From Halalkalibacter alkalisediminis (GTDB lineage: Bacteria > Bacillota > Bacilli > Bacillales > Bacillaceae_D): a stretch of 51,746 nucleotides of DNA. Location of the stretch: assembly GCF_028610705.1 (NCBI RefSeq), contig NZ_JAQQWT010000022.1, forward strand, positions 1-51,746. The letters run 5' to 3'. The notes under the pieces are model-generated. The model was not told the origin of the DNA and ran no database searches. It was given only the letters and a program-made list of their open reading frames with translations. The translations under genes and the position numbers were made by a program. The number at the start of each line of letters is the position of its first letter. The first letter of the stretch is position 1. Shown piece by piece: positions 1-8,786 of this stretch.

Positions 1-494
1 CCGTCATTGCTTGCGTAAATAAGCTTTTACACTGGATCTATGCCCTTTTAAAAAACAGAACAACTTTCCAAGATATAACCTAATTTATAATTACAACCGA
101 ATAAGACAAAACCTTCCATCCATAAGATTGTGGAAGGTTATTTGGCATGTACATTTTTAGTATATCATGGATAATTTATATTTTTTATTGAAAAATATTG
201 ACAAACTATTAGCTGGTTTAATTGAATACAGCTGACAGTTATTTATTTACCGTTTCTGACAAGGAAATCACAATAATCTTGTTATACCTGAAACTAAAGA
301 GTAAGTTGCGACAATAAAGGAGAGAATTCCAAAGATTCTCGCCACTTTATCTTTGTCTTTATCTTCTACTATAAAAAATTATTGTAGTATTTCGCCTCTT
401 AGTTTAACATTAATTTCCTTTTATGTGACTACATTGTTTATTGTATCATTGAAACAAAAACGTCAATAATTCCTGTATAAGTCTTATACAGAAG
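1..494. other. Intergenic stretch with a hairpin and a faint gene remnant
   Basis: I see no intact gene here. Positions 110-118 and 131-139 form a 9-bp inverted repeat (AACCTTCCA / TGGAAGGTT) that could be a terminator. On the minus strand, about 268-410, a frame with one in-frame TAA reads as a short protein tail with one hydrophobic segment (FGILSFIVATYSLVSGI). It may be a broken small membrane protein, but nothing identifies it. Confidence 0.3.
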
Positions 495-512
495 GGATCA
501 CGATGCTCTTAT

Positions 513-785
513 CACAAGCGTGGAAAAACCTATAAATTTCATAAACGAATTGAAGCTTTCTCTTCACATACGTTAAATGCAAACCGACTTCAATCGTGCC
601 TTCTCATCCGTTATTTTAATGATGCATCGATTGAATCATTGTCTACAAGTATGGGTCAAATACGAAAAGACGACACTTTTGAAAGCAATCGTCTCTTTAC
701 AGGATTATTCTATTTACCAGCATCGTTGTACTATTCAGCAGATGACTTTCTTTGTTATTTGACAATCATGGATTTAGAACAATGA
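513..785 (+). pseudogene. Start-less open frame, possible gene remnant
   Basis: The plus-strand frame ending in TGA at 783-785 stays open for about 90 codons. It reads like protein (for example RLQSCLLIRYFNDASIESL followed by FTGLFYLPASLYYSADDFL) but has no start codon with a ribosome site. I do not recognise the family. It is best read as the 3' end of a truncated or frameshifted gene. The other ORF in this stretch, starting with ATG at 577, looks like a shadow. Confidence 0.25.
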
Positions 786-793
786 CAATAACT

Positions 794-1215
794 TTATTCG
801 TTCGGATAAAGATTCTGATATGTTTCTACTGTATGTTTAATTAAATCCTTAAAAACATTGGTTTCCATATCAGCTAATTTATTAATGTAAATACATACCT
901 TACTCTTCGTGTGTTTACCAAAGCTTTCTAATAATTTTTCTCTTTCCTCACTTTCATAGGACAAATAAAGACTAATTTTCGCCTTTCTTGGTGAAAAACC
1001 CACTAAAGCGCATCCCCTTCATGACCTGATGCATACTTATAGTGATAGCTACCAAAGCCTAAAATACTAGGACCCCACATTATCGCATCGTAACCAGTTA
1101 CCTCTTCAAAAATTCCTAATAACTGATAAGCACCTGCCTTCTTCTTCTCATTTTCCACACGTTCAATAAATTCAATTACACTATTGTCAGTTTCTTTCAT
1201 CTTTGGTTCATACAT
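794..1215 (-). pseudogene. DUF1801 (YdhG-like) protein, frameshifted
   Basis: Two minus-strand frames meet at position 1003. The upstream half (1215-1003) begins MYEPKMKETDNSVIEFIE and ends ASGHEGDAL. The downstream half (1003-794) continues GFSPRKAKISLYLSYESEE. Joined, they make one roughly 139-residue protein with the DUF1801 hallmarks MWGPSILGFGSYHYKYASG and GFSPRK. The first frame ends in TAG, and the G of that stop begins a GTG in the next frame. One lost base in the T-run at the junction (restoring A-L-L-V-G-F) explains the break. A real frameshift is likely, but a sequencing error in the homopolymer is possible. The family's function is poorly defined. Confidence 0.75.
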
Positions 1216-1393
1216 ATATGCGCTCTCCTATTCACTGAATAAATACTTGTTTACATTATTGTCATCATTATTACATTCTAGAATAATAGACCAATTCCAC
1301 AAACATGAATAATCTTTAAATAACTTTATATAACAGGCAATGCTTAAATTAAGCTCTCGTCGCTGTAGTTTACACCATTCTCCAATTTACAGG

Positions 1394-1429
1394 TAGAAAA
1401 AAAGAGTTGCAACTGCAACTCTTCATTTT
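1394..1429 (-). terminator. Rho-independent terminator, works on both strands
   Basis: A 9-bp perfect stem (1402-1410 with 1415-1423, AAGAGTTGC / GCAACTCTT) has a 4-base loop. On the minus strand a run of seven T follows, which suits the AraC-type gene ending at 1540. On the plus strand CATTTTTATT follows. Confidence 0.7.
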
Positions 1430-1539
1430 TATTAGCACCCCTGTTGAAGGTAAAGACGTTTTTTATGTTTGACCTTTTCAACATATGTGTTTAGAAATTA
1501 TGAAGTCTCATTCAAATAAGACTTCAAGGTTACCTGTAT

Positions 1540-2385
1540 CTATTTTTCCTTAATAGAGATCCAGATCTCGCTTTTTTCATCTTTGCTAGCTAGTATCTCT
1601 GGTCCTTCTGCCAATTCATATGATGATGAAGGTAGCCACTCTGAATATATTCGTTGCCAGTGTTCTTCAACTTTCTCCCAGTTTCCATCAATTTCAAAAA
1701 CTGCCCATAAGAAACTAGGCACTTCTAAAATGGAATAATTCCCTAATAGTTCTTGCGTCGTAGCTGCTCCGATATATTGATCAAAGATTGCCTTCCCTTC
1801 AGCGTTTTCTGAATAATTTGCTGAAACATGAATGACACCATTAGGCTCTTTATTCGAGATAGATTCTAATTCTTTCATCTTGGAATCACTGATAGTTGAT
1901 ATCATACTTTCGTAAGTAGGTGTTAGTATCTCATTTACCATCTCAACTTTATATTTAACCCCCACCACTTTAAATGCTTCTTTTTCAACAATACGATAAT
2001 TCATCTCCGTTCCTCCTTTTATCTTTAATTGAAAGGTCATTCTTGGATATGCTTTTAAGTTCTGCTCCGTATTCCTAGCTATTGAAGGGGTAACACCATG
2101 ATAGTTTTGAAATACTCGTGAAAAGGCATCTGGAGATTGATATCCATATTTGATTGCTACATCAATCACCTTTACATCTGGATCTTTCAATTCTAATGCT
2201 GCCAATGTCAAACGCCTTCTGCGAATATATTCTGATATGGTGATGCCTGATAAAAGAGAAAACAGGCGCTTAAAATGATATTCAGAGCACAATCCAATTT
2301 TAGCCACCACTTTTAAATCAATGTGATTACTTAGATTTTCTTCAATATAATTTAATGCGTCGTTAATTCCTTTTAACATATCCAT
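1540..2385 (-). CDS. AraC-family transcriptional regulator with GyrI-like effector domain
   Basis: The 281-residue protein has an N-terminal AraC/XylS double helix-turn-helix at about residues 8-106. It includes DLKVVAKIGLCSEYHFKRLF and the second-HTH signature IDVAIKYGYQSPDAFSRVFQ followed by HGVTPS. Residues about 125-281 form a GyrI-like (SOUL/GyrI superfamily) small-molecule-binding domain beginning MNYRIVEKEAFKVVGVKYKV. This layout is the common Bacillus AraC-GyrI type, and such proteins usually respond to a hydrophobic or cationic compound. It stands alone with a terminator downstream, so the target is unknown. The length fits the family. Confidence 0.88.
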   Translation of the reverse strand: MDMLKGINDALNYIEENLSNHIDLKVVAKIGLCSEYHFKRLFSLLSGITISEYIRRRRLTLAALELKDPDVKVIDVAIKYGYQSPDAFSRVFQNYHGVTPSIARNTEQNLKAYPRMTFQLKIKGGTEMNYRIVEKEAFKVVGVKYKVEMVNEILTPTYESMISTISDSKMKELESISNKEPNGVIHVSANYSENAEGKAIFDQYIGAATTQELLGNYSILEVPSFLWAVFEIDGNWEKVEEHWQRIYSEWLPSSSYELAEGPEILASKDEKSEIWISIKEK

Positions 2386-3070
2386 GAATCTCTCCCTTCA
2401 CTTGTAATATCATAATTAATTAATCTGTATGGTACCCGACTTTTTATGCTCATTTCAGTCGGTTAGAGTAACTTTTGGCTTCAATGAAAAATACATTTCT
2501 TCAATTACCCTACTTCGTTATTTAAAAATGATATTTCCTTCATGAGGGAAACTCCCTCGATTTTTTCTTGAGTGCTTCCAAAAAAATGACTGAATATAAA
2601 CTTTTTATGTATAAGGACATCCATTGGTAGATACGTGTACTTGAATTGGAGTGGCGGGCATGATAACCCTATTTTGGCTGAGTAAGTAACTCTTCTTTCG
2701 CCTTGTGCCATAGTCATGACCACAAATGCTCCGAATCAAGTGTCAAAAACAGCGCCCCTGACGATCAAATTTGTGGTGCATAAAAAAGAGCTGCAATTCA
2801 TGCAACCCAAGATTTTACTAATACTTATTCGTAGATGAAAAAAGAAAACATTTTAATCTGGTTTAATATCCCCAATCGTCAACACGCCAACCATCTGAAT
2901 GGATCTCTTACTAATATCCAATTGATTGACCTTTTCTTAAATCTATGAAAGGATTATCAAAATAGCGCCAGAATCTTGGGATCTTCGTTTTTCTTTATTG
3001 GCATTACACAGCTTTGACATTTTTAATATTCTTTCATACTATCGCCTCAAAAAATAATTCAATTAAGTTT
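2386..3070. other. Gene-free stretch with a weak copy of a local repeat
   Basis: A 72-codon minus-strand frame (2723-2505) is open but does not resemble a known protein. Around 2959-3020 the sequence (aatagcgccagaatcttgg and what follows) is a diverged relative of the repeat at 10388-10500 and 13608-13728. I see nothing else here. Confidence 0.3.
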
Positions 3071-3448
3071 CTAATGCTTTATAGATTTTTTCACCCTTTT
3101 TAGGTGTGGAGCTGTTAAGTATTTTTCTCTTTTTCGTAACACAGTCAAAAATTCCTCTTTATTTTCACCAGTTACGGCTAATAGTGTGCTTTCCGAGTGC
3201 TGAGGAATTTCCTTTGGTCTGCAATCCTCAAGGTGATTGAGCAAGAATGGAAAAATCGCATCATTGTTTTCCTTTCTAACGGCTGCTAACTTCGCAAGAG
3301 TTAGGACACCTTTATCAATGGTAATAACCGAACCTATTTTTATGGCACTTTTTAATGTGTCAAGATGCTCCATAATGGTTTCTGATGCTGCCTCAACAAT
3401 AAAACTCCCCTGCAGATGATTTGGTGTTCTTTCTTCTTGGCTTTCCAT
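3071..3448 (-). CDS. Conserved hypothetical protein, HEAT-like helical, possibly N-truncated
   Basis: The 125-residue frame is mostly helical, with KSAIKIGSVITIDKGVLTLA, FPFLLNHLEDCRPKEIPQHS and a basic tail RKREKYLTAPHLKRVKKSIK. This resembles the end of HEAT-repeat-like Bacillus proteins that count paired helices, but I cannot name it. The first codons overlap the decayed tail of another gene (3430-3525) in a different frame, and there is no good ribosome site before the ATG. Conserved-looking sequence starts at about residue 14 (GSFIVEAASETI). I infer that a deletion removed the real N-terminus, so this may be a non-functional remnant. Confidence 0.45.
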   Translation of the reverse strand: MESQEERTPNHLQGSFIVEAASETIMEHLDTLKSAIKIGSVITIDKGVLTLAKLAAVRKENNDAIFPFLLNHLEDCRPKEIPQHSESTLLAVTGENKEEFLTVLRKREKYLTAPHLKRVKKSIKH

Positions 3449-3525
3449 ACCTCGCTTTGCAGAAGATCAAAACGATTACTCCAAAATTCCTCATGAATAT
3501 GGAACCATTCAGTAACTTGAGATAT
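3430..3525 (-). pseudogene. C-terminal remnant of an ArsR-type HTH regulator
   Basis: In the frame not used by the neighbouring hypothetical gene, the minus strand reads QVTEWFHIHEEFWSNRFDLL and then QSEVWKAKKKE. This resembles the tail of small ArsR-family repressors that pair with AHSA1/SRPBCC genes, where a WF-x-x-x-EEFW motif precedes a charged end. The HTH part is absent, because a stop lies just upstream and the sequence then runs into a terminator. The family call is from memory of the motif only. Confidence 0.4.
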
Positions 3526-3536
3526 TCAAACCTGAC

Positions 3537-3571
3537 AAAAAAGGGGTCCCTATATTACTTTTGGGACACCC
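3537..3571 (-). terminator. Terminator of the VOC gene
   Basis: On the minus strand GGGTGTCCC (3571-3563) pairs, with one bulge, with GGGACCCC (3550-3543) and is followed by six T. It lies about 15 bp past the stop of the VOC gene. Confidence 0.75.
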
Positions 3572-3585
3572 TCATGGTAAAAATA

Positions 3586-4020
3586 TTAATACGCTGTTTC
3601 TTTGTTATTTAGATTAAATTGCCAAATTACACCAAATTTATCAGTAACTCGACCATAAAGCTTTGCCCAGAAAGTCTCTTGAAGCTCCATGTCAACAGTT
3701 CCGCCTTCTTTAAGTCTATTATAAACAGATTGAAGCTTGTCCGCGTCAATACTATGATAAGCAAGGCTTATGTTGTTTCCAACCATAAATGGTGAACCAG
3801 GAAACGTATCAGAAAACATAACATTGCTTCCTTCTATATTTAAACGTGTATGCATAACTAAATTTTTTGCTTCCTCTGGAAGAGGAAATTCTGGATTTGG
3901 AGGGTTTTCTCCAAAAGTCATAATGGTAGGTTGTTCTGTTCCAAAAACCTCTGCGTAAAATTCTACAGCTTCACGACAATTACCATTAAAAGTTAAATAA
4001 ACATCAACAGCCATTTTCAT
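3586..4020 (-). CDS. VOC superfamily protein, PhnB-like
   Basis: This 144-residue protein has the PhnB/3-demethylubiquinone-9 methyltransferase-like glyoxalase fold. Markers are VDVYLTFNGNCREAVEFYAE (residues 4-23), FGENP, MHTRLNIEGSNVMFSDTFPG, an acidic/His segment near NISLAYHS, and the closing FWAKLYGRVTDKFGVIWQFN. VOC proteins of this kind often bind a metal or small molecule, but the substrate is unknown. Length and both beta-alpha-beta-beta-beta halves are complete. It is monocistronic with its own terminator. Confidence 0.85.
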   Translation of the reverse strand: MKMAVDVYLTFNGNCREAVEFYAEVFGTEQPTIMTFGENPPNPEFPLPEEAKNLVMHTRLNIEGSNVMFSDTFPGSPFMVGNNISLAYHSIDADKLQSVYNRLKEGGTVDMELQETFWAKLYGRVTDKFGVIWQFNLNNKETAY

Positions 4021-4197
4021 TCACCCCTATAATATAGTGCATAATAAAATGTTCCCCTATCATTATAACCATAATAATCAAAAATAACATTCTTTTCCAT
4101 TAGTAAGGTGTGGAAAAAGCGACACCGCCTGTTATGAAGTGGTCTGTAACTTTATACTAATATTATTACATTTATTCCTAAAATTCTTGATGAACAC

Positions 4198-4443
4198 ATG
4201 AGAAAACAAAAATATACAATCGATGCTTTAAATCAAGCGTTACGCCAAAAAGGTATTTTTGATATAAAAGAGGTGAAATATGCGGTTCTTGAAGTAAGTG
4301 GTCAGTTGTCGGTGCAGAAAAAAGCAGAACATTTACCTTTAACTCAAAAGAATTTTTATAAACATTCTTCAGATGAAATTAAGAATTTTCCAGTTGAGGC
4401 ACCCAATCACTTAATCTTAGTATATAAACTGAAAGCCACCTGA
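4198..4443 (+). pseudogene. C-terminal cytosolic domain of a DUF421 (YetF-like) protein, 5' part lost
   Basis: The 81-residue frame (RKQKYTIDALNQALRQKGIF, then VKYAVLEVSGQLSVQKK) matches the soluble C-terminal domain of DUF421 membrane proteins such as YetF/YrbG. Those proteins are normally about 200-230 residues with three N-terminal membrane helices. No membrane part or ribosome site is found upstream, so this is probably a gene truncated at its 5' end. A good terminator remains directly downstream, the expected sign of a relic 3' end. Confidence 0.7.
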
Positions 4444-4460
4444 TTAAAGGTGGCTTTTTT
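4432..4460 (+). terminator. Terminator after the DUF421 remnant
   Basis: AAAGCCACC (4432-4440) and GGTGGCTTT (4449-4457) form a perfect 9-bp stem around an 8-base loop, and more T follow. It overlaps the last codons of the DUF421 remnant. Confidence 0.85.
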
Positions 4461-4771
4461 CCTCTTATTCTTATCACTTAATTATCCCCTATATTTTCAA
4501 AACCAAGTAAAGATGATCAAAAGAAAAATTTAATAACGTTCTTCAATTATAGGGGCAGATTGTTTAAATACCGTTTTTTTATACAAAACATATATGTCAG
4601 TCCATAAAACTCCTGCAACCATAAACTTTGATTGCTAATTATTTATCATTCGAGATCATTCTCTCTACTTACATTATACTATCAATTATAAATTATTTAT
4701 AGACTACACTTTCTAAAGTTCCTGTCCTATACTGTTTTATACAAATCTAAAAATATAAGAGGTGTATCAGT
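4461..4771. other. Intergenic, upstream of arr
   Basis: AT-rich with no coding signal. TATACT at 4728-4733 could be a -10 element for arr, but I see no convincing -35. The arr ribosome site (AAGAGGTG) lies just before 4772. Confidence 0.3.
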
Positions 4772-5188
4772 ATGAATGACAAAAAAGATGTCTTAGATAA
4801 TGGTCCTTTCTTTCATGGTACTAAAGCAGAACTAAAAATTGGAGATCTATTAGAACCGCAACACTTATCGAATTACCAAGACAAAAAATCTAACTATATA
4901 TATTTCACTGCAACATTAGATGCGGCAAAATGGGGTGCTGAATTAGCAACATCTAATTCAAAAGAAAGAATTTACATTGTAGAACCATTAGGTGATTTTG
5001 AAAATGATCCTAACTTAACTGACAAAAAATTTCCTGGAAACCCAACACGTTCTTATAGGTCTAAATCTCCTTTGAAAATAATCGCTGAATTAAGCTCATG
5101 GGAAAGACATTCCGATGAAGAAATAAATCATATGCTTACATCTTTAAAAAAGTTACGTGAACAAGGAAAAGCTGTAATAGATGATTAA
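4772..5188 (+). CDS. arr: NAD(+)--rifampin ADP-ribosyltransferase (Arr)
   Basis: The 138-residue protein matches the Arr family in length and motifs. It has FFHGTKAELKIGDLL (catalytic-site His15), SNYIYFTATLDAAKWGAELA (residues 40-59), RIYIVEP, and the Arr signature TDKKFPGNPTRSYRS (83-97). Family members transfer ADP-ribose from NAD+ to the C23 hydroxyl of rifamycins and inactivate them. A ribosome site, AAGAGGTG, precedes the ATG. The gene stands alone between remnants, which is consistent with either an ancestral Bacillus resistance gene or an acquired one. Resistance is inferred from the family. Confidence 0.93.
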   Translation: MNDKKDVLDNGPFFHGTKAELKIGDLLEPQHLSNYQDKKSNYIYFTATLDAAKWGAELATSNSKERIYIVEPLGDFENDPNLTDKKFPGNPTRSYRSKSPLKIIAELSSWERHSDEEINHMLTSLKKLREQGKAVIDD

Positions 5189-5779
5189 CCTTCAACATCT
5201 ATAGAATCATGACTAAAAAGAACCAATAATCAACTTGCTTTTACAATCGGTTTTCGTTTCGGCACCGGAGCGCACCAAGAAGCGCAAACGTTAGAACTTG
5301 AGTGTCGCCCACATCCACCCAACTTTTGACATCTGTACAAATTTAAACCGAACTCCTCCCCCTCAATCCTTGAGGGGGATATTCATTCAAAAAAGAATTT
5401 AATAGTTACGTAGTATGTGTCAAATGCGAAAAGACATTCACCTAATAATTGTCCCAGGTAACTTTTAAACAGTATGGTTGTACTGTGATGTTCTACACTA
5501 TTTAAGCTATCTTAGCCTTTTGTTCTGCTTATTTTCCTATTTGTTTATAAATTTCAAAGTATAATGGGTTCCGCATACATAGATTCTCATAATGATAGGT
5601 GATCAGTTAAAAATCTTATAGCCGACGCATCAGTGAACCTAATGCTTTAAAATGGTTACCAAAAAGGAAAGTGTTTTTACTGTTTTGGTGATAATTAATT
5701 CATAATTCAAAAAGCATACCCATTTTAAACGTTACCACATACCATAAAATAAGGTTTCTACGATTGGGAGGCAGTATTT
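5189..5779. other. Gene-free stretch with a strong hairpin, possible mobile-element end
   Basis: Positions 5358-5366 and 5370-5378 form a perfect 9-bp stem (CCCCCTCAA / TTGAGGGGG) with a 3-base loop and no T-tract. The preceding 5250-5330 has higher GC than its surroundings. A subterminal hairpin beside a foreign-looking segment would fit the end of an IS200/IS605-type element or a MITE, but no transposase remains. I see no gene in the rest. Confidence 0.3.
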
Positions 5780-6352
5780 ATGTATAGACAGCAAGCAAGA
5801 ATACCACGAAACTGTCCACAGGGTTTTTTGGGTCGGTATACCGTAATTCCAGGAGACACGTTCTATACCATCGCGCAGATGTTTAGAGTAAGAATAGAAG
5901 CACTTGCAGTCAACAATCCCCATATTCCAAATCCTAATGTATTATTCCCCGGAGACATCCTCTGCGTACCGGGTTTAATCAGCTACCCCTGCTGTACGTC
6001 TTTACAGCCCCGAGGGAGTGCACCATTCGGTACAGGCGGCGTAGCTTATGTGAATTTTGGTCCAAGAGGAGGTCAGGCTGTGAGCATTATGGTAACCTTA
6101 CCGCAGCCTCAAGTTTTCGGTGATTTTGACAAGTATACAGGTGAAATTATCATTCTCGGGACTGGCAGCTTTAGAAACCAGTTATTTGCTACTCCCGAAG
6201 ACCCACCTACTTGGACATCCCGAATAGAACTTCCTACCGCTGCATCCGTTACGCCAAACTCGCGTGTGTTAGTACGCCCTTTTAATTCGTTGGCCGGCAC
6301 TTCAGGCGCTCCTGTCTTAGAAGGTATAATTCTTGTTGGAAATTGTCAATAA
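5780..6352 (+). CDS. LysM-domain protein, spore or envelope associated
   Basis: The 190-residue protein starts directly before one LysM domain at about residues 19-65 (GRYTVIPGDTFYTIAQMF, NPNVLFPGDILCVPG). LysM binds N-acetylglucosamine-containing glycans such as peptidoglycan. There is no signal peptide, as in mother-cell-made spore LysM proteins. The C-terminal 120 residues (GTGGVAYVNFGPRGGQA, IIILGTGSFRNQLFA) look beta-rich, and I do not recognise the domain. Cysteines at 15, 57, 71, 72 and 189 are unusual for an exported protein and fit a disulfide-linked coat role, which is inference. GGGAGG before ATG 5780 supports the start. Confidence 0.75.
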   Translation: MYRQQARIPRNCPQGFLGRYTVIPGDTFYTIAQMFRVRIEALAVNNPHIPNPNVLFPGDILCVPGLISYPCCTSLQPRGSAPFGTGGVAYVNFGPRGGQAVSIMVTLPQPQVFGDFDKYTGEIIILGTGSFRNQLFATPEDPPTWTSRIELPTAASVTPNSRVLVRPFNSLAGTSGAPVLEGIILVGNCQ

Positions 6353-6367
6353 CATCAATAGAAGCAA

Positions 6368-6420
6368 AAGGAGCTGTCCTTCGTCATGTGTGACTAAGAG
6401 GTAGCTCCTTGCATTGTTTT
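6368..6420 (+). terminator. Probable terminator of the LysM gene
   Basis: AAGGAGCT (6368-6375) pairs with AGCTCCTT (6403-6410) around a long loop, and GCATTGTTTT follows. It lies 15 bp after the stop. The loop is longer than usual. Confidence 0.5.
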
Positions 6421-6724
6421 CAAAATGCATCAGGTCTCCAAAAAAAGCTGGTCCGTCAACTTTAGGATCCAAACTCACAGAGAGAATTAAAATAAGGACA
6501 GGCGCACTTCCGTATCGATAATGCGATCAGTTTCATGAGAAATAAATTCCCAAACTTTGCCCCAGCAAGAATATTACTCCTTTTATAGATGACAGTTCTT
6601 GTAAAACTAATGCTTCCGTTTTGTTTAAAAACCCGCTCAATGCTATTCATTAAACCAATAAGAAGTTTTCAATGAAACCTAAATAGGAACCAGGATGATA
6701 ATCGCTGATTCCTACCATAACGAC
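6421..6724. other. Gene-free stretch
   Basis: A 62-codon minus-strand frame (6650-6462) is open, with sequence such as SIERVFKQNGSISFTRTVIY. It has no ribosome site and no family I recognise, so I do not call a gene. Confidence 0.3.
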
Positions 6725-7438
6725 CTAAGCCTTTTTCACAAATAATTCTAATAACTCTTTGGCACTATGCACTTCTTTATCTGGTTTATAGGTAGCATTA
6801 GTCGGTAAATCTTTCTTACGATGATTCATCCAGATCGCTTGCCAGCCTGCTTGTTTTGCTCCGATAATATCTTTTTCAAAATTATCCCCGATATACACGG
6901 TTTTGGTTTGGTCAAGGTCCATTTTCTGTTCAATAAAATCAAATACTTCTCTTTTCGGTTTTGCATGACCAATCGTTCCAGAAATAAACGTCATTTCTGC
7001 CGGAATCCAACGACTAAGGCTGAGCTGTTTAATTTTCATTGCTTGATGTTTTTCTTCACCATTTGTAAGAATCCCAAGCTGTTTCCCTTCTTTGCAAAGT
7101 ACATTTAGTAGTTCTTCGACTTCTGGAAACAAGGTAATGTTTTTTTGTTCGGTCACATACGTTTCATGAAAAATAGTCGCTTTTTCCGTATCTATAGGGA
7201 TGTTAAAATCCTTACACGCAGCCATGATTCGTCCGGTTTGCCATTCAAATTGGGATATTTCACCTGCTTCACTTTGATCAAATAAAATCTCGCTATACTT
7301 ACGACTAGCTTTATATAATTGATTGATTTCTTCGTCTGAAAATGGCTCTTGAAAAAGCTTCTTCACCGTTTTATGAAAAGATTGTGCTTGATCATATAAT
7401 GTATCATCGACATCAAAAATTATCGTATCCATTCTCAT
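6725..7438 (-). CDS. HAD-superfamily hydrolase, YjjG-like phosphatase
   Basis: The 237-residue protein has the four HAD motifs: DVDDTLYDQ with nucleophile Asp9 (motif I), ILTNGEEKHQ (motif II Thr/Ser), KPKREVFDF (motif III Lys) and YIGDNFEKDIIGAKQAGW (motif IV). A helical C1 cap lies between motifs I and II. Layout and length match the YjjG/YfnB group, whose characterised members are nucleoside or sugar monophosphatases. The substrate here is unknown. A ribosome site (GGAGGG) precedes the ATG. No operon partner is apparent. Confidence 0.88.
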   Translation of the reverse strand: MRMDTIIFDVDDTLYDQAQSFHKTVKKLFQEPFSDEEINQLYKASRKYSEILFDQSEAGEISQFEWQTGRIMAACKDFNIPIDTEKATIFHETYVTEQKNITLFPEVEELLNVLCKEGKQLGILTNGEEKHQAMKIKQLSLSRWIPAEMTFISGTIGHAKPKREVFDFIEQKMDLDQTKTVYIGDNFEKDIIGAKQAGWQAIWMNHRKKDLPTNATYKPDKEVHSAKELLELFVKKA

Positions 7439-7482
7439 AGCCCTCCTTATACTATGATGATATCACTTATTCTTCAACTAGA

Positions 7483-7517
7483 GAATGGGACAGGGGGACA
7501 GGTCCCTTGTCCCATTC
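7483..7517. repeat. Inverted repeat of the ggggacagg type
   Basis: GAATGGGACA (7483-7492) and TGTCCCATTC (7508-7517) are perfect 10-bp arms around GGGGGACAGGTCCCT, which is itself partly palindromic. It marks the end of the SulP remnant. Related GGGAC-rich pieces occur at 14705-14721, 16979-16990 and 50389-50416, so this looks like a dispersed Bacillus-type intergenic repeat. Confidence 0.6.
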
Positions 7518-7901
7518 TACCCATTGACTTAATCGAATGTGGTATAAGTTTTATGATCATTCCTACTTTCATCAATCCAAAAAGTAATTGAATAGTACCT
7601 ACCATTAAAGCTAGAACGATCGTAAAGGAAAAATACTCAAACGTTCCAGGTTCTGCATATACAGAAACACCTGAAAATACAAGCAGAGATGTAATCGCAA
7701 CAGGACCAATGGATAGGTACCTTGAGGAAGCAAAAAAAGCGTAAATGATTAAAAGATGGGTGGATGCATATAATCCCATGACAGGAGGAAGACCAGCTAA
7801 CATCGCATACGCCATCGTCTAGGGAATCAGCATGACGAAAAGTGTAAGACCAGCAACCAATTCTTTTTGGAATATTTACGATTGTAAGTCGACATGATGG
7901 A
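7518..7901 (-). pseudogene. SulP-family anion transporter, N-terminal remnant with stop codons
   Basis: Reading leftward in one frame: HHVDLQS, stop TAA (7878-7876), IFQKELVAGLTLFVMLIP, stop TAG (7821-7819), TMAYAMLAGLPPVMGLYAS and then about 80 more hydrophobic residues. This is the start of a SulP (SLC26-type) sulfate/bicarbonate permease, where AGL-x-V...IPQ-x-MAYA-x-LAGLPP is the hallmark. The TAG sits where the family has Gln (CAG). The frame leaves the family at about 7518 in the inverted repeat at 7483-7517. The core and STAS domain are missing. It cannot make a transporter. Confidence 0.85.
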
Positions 7902-8219
7902 GTGATTATGCTTTATTTTCATAACCCATAGCCTCCCACGGCGTAATAAGACACAGTAAACAATAAACGAGAATCATACTAACAGATCCTATACTTCTAA
8001 AAACTAAATGTATTTTTTTAAAAACTATTCCCTAACACCACTAAAGAAAGAGGGGCATCCTGTAACCACCACCTCCCCTTAAGTAAAATATTGCGGTTTG
8101 GCAAAATCATCGTTGACCACGTCAAAACTATTTCTATTTATACCGAAACTATTACTACCCTCCAACTAAGCTACTCTAACTCAATGGTAGAGATCTTAAT
8201 CGCTTCCCTTCACAAGTAA
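7902..8219. other. Gene-free stretch
   Basis: No open frame of note. On the minus strand about 8030-7905 there is a short hydrophobic frame (VSMILVYCLLCLITPWEA) with stops around it. I do not call a gene. Confidence 0.3.
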
Positions 8220-8786
8220 CTATGTGGACTTTCTTCGAATGACCTTCTTAACAAAAGGAAATAGAATAATGATGATAGATAATACAACAAAGGTAATTGA
8301 AATCGGACTACCCACAAATATGTTGTAGTTATTTCCAGATAACATCAACGCTTGTCTGAACTTCTGTTCTAGCATAGGACTTAAGATCATCCCAAGTAAC
8401 AATGGGGCTAAAGGATATCCGTTTTTTCTCATGAAATACCCAGCTACACCAAAGACAATTAATAGTCCGACATCAAACAAGCTTTCTCGAAATGCGTACA
8501 CACCTATAAAACAAAGACTAGTAATAACGGCTGTCAAATAGGGTTCTGCCTTTTGAATTAATATCGTGAAAAATGGGACGAAAATTGTGTTTAATATCAA
8601 CAGTAAAATATTTGCAATAAATAACGCTGCAATTGCACCCCAAACGATGTCTGCGGAATCACGGAATAACAAGGGACCTGGCTGTAACCCTGCCATCATA
8701 ATCCCACCCAATAGGATCGCCGCACTTGCCGAACCAGGAATTCCTAAACTAAACGTAGGAATTACCAATAATCCCATCGGTAACAC
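8220..8786 (-). pseudogene. TctA-family tripartite tricarboxylate transporter permease, C-terminal remnant
   Basis: The frame begins GLLVIPTFSLGIPGSASAAI and continues GGIMMAGLQPGPLLF, the central TctA signature. It then runs through the remaining membrane segments to the normal C-terminus (VRKVIRRKST-like basic tail). TctA proteins are about 500 residues, and only the last 185 or so are left. The 5' part is replaced at 8786/8787 by the head of an unrelated DUF4139 gene on the same strand, and the two frames do not join. No TctB or TctC genes are nearby. Confidence 0.82.

Noticed and set aside
2505-2723. 72-codon minus-strand frame
   Set aside because: No convincing ribosome site, no recognisable domain, and no conserved-looking composition.
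6462-6650. 62-codon minus-strand frame
   Set aside because: No ribosome site and no family match; kept only as a note in the gap entry.
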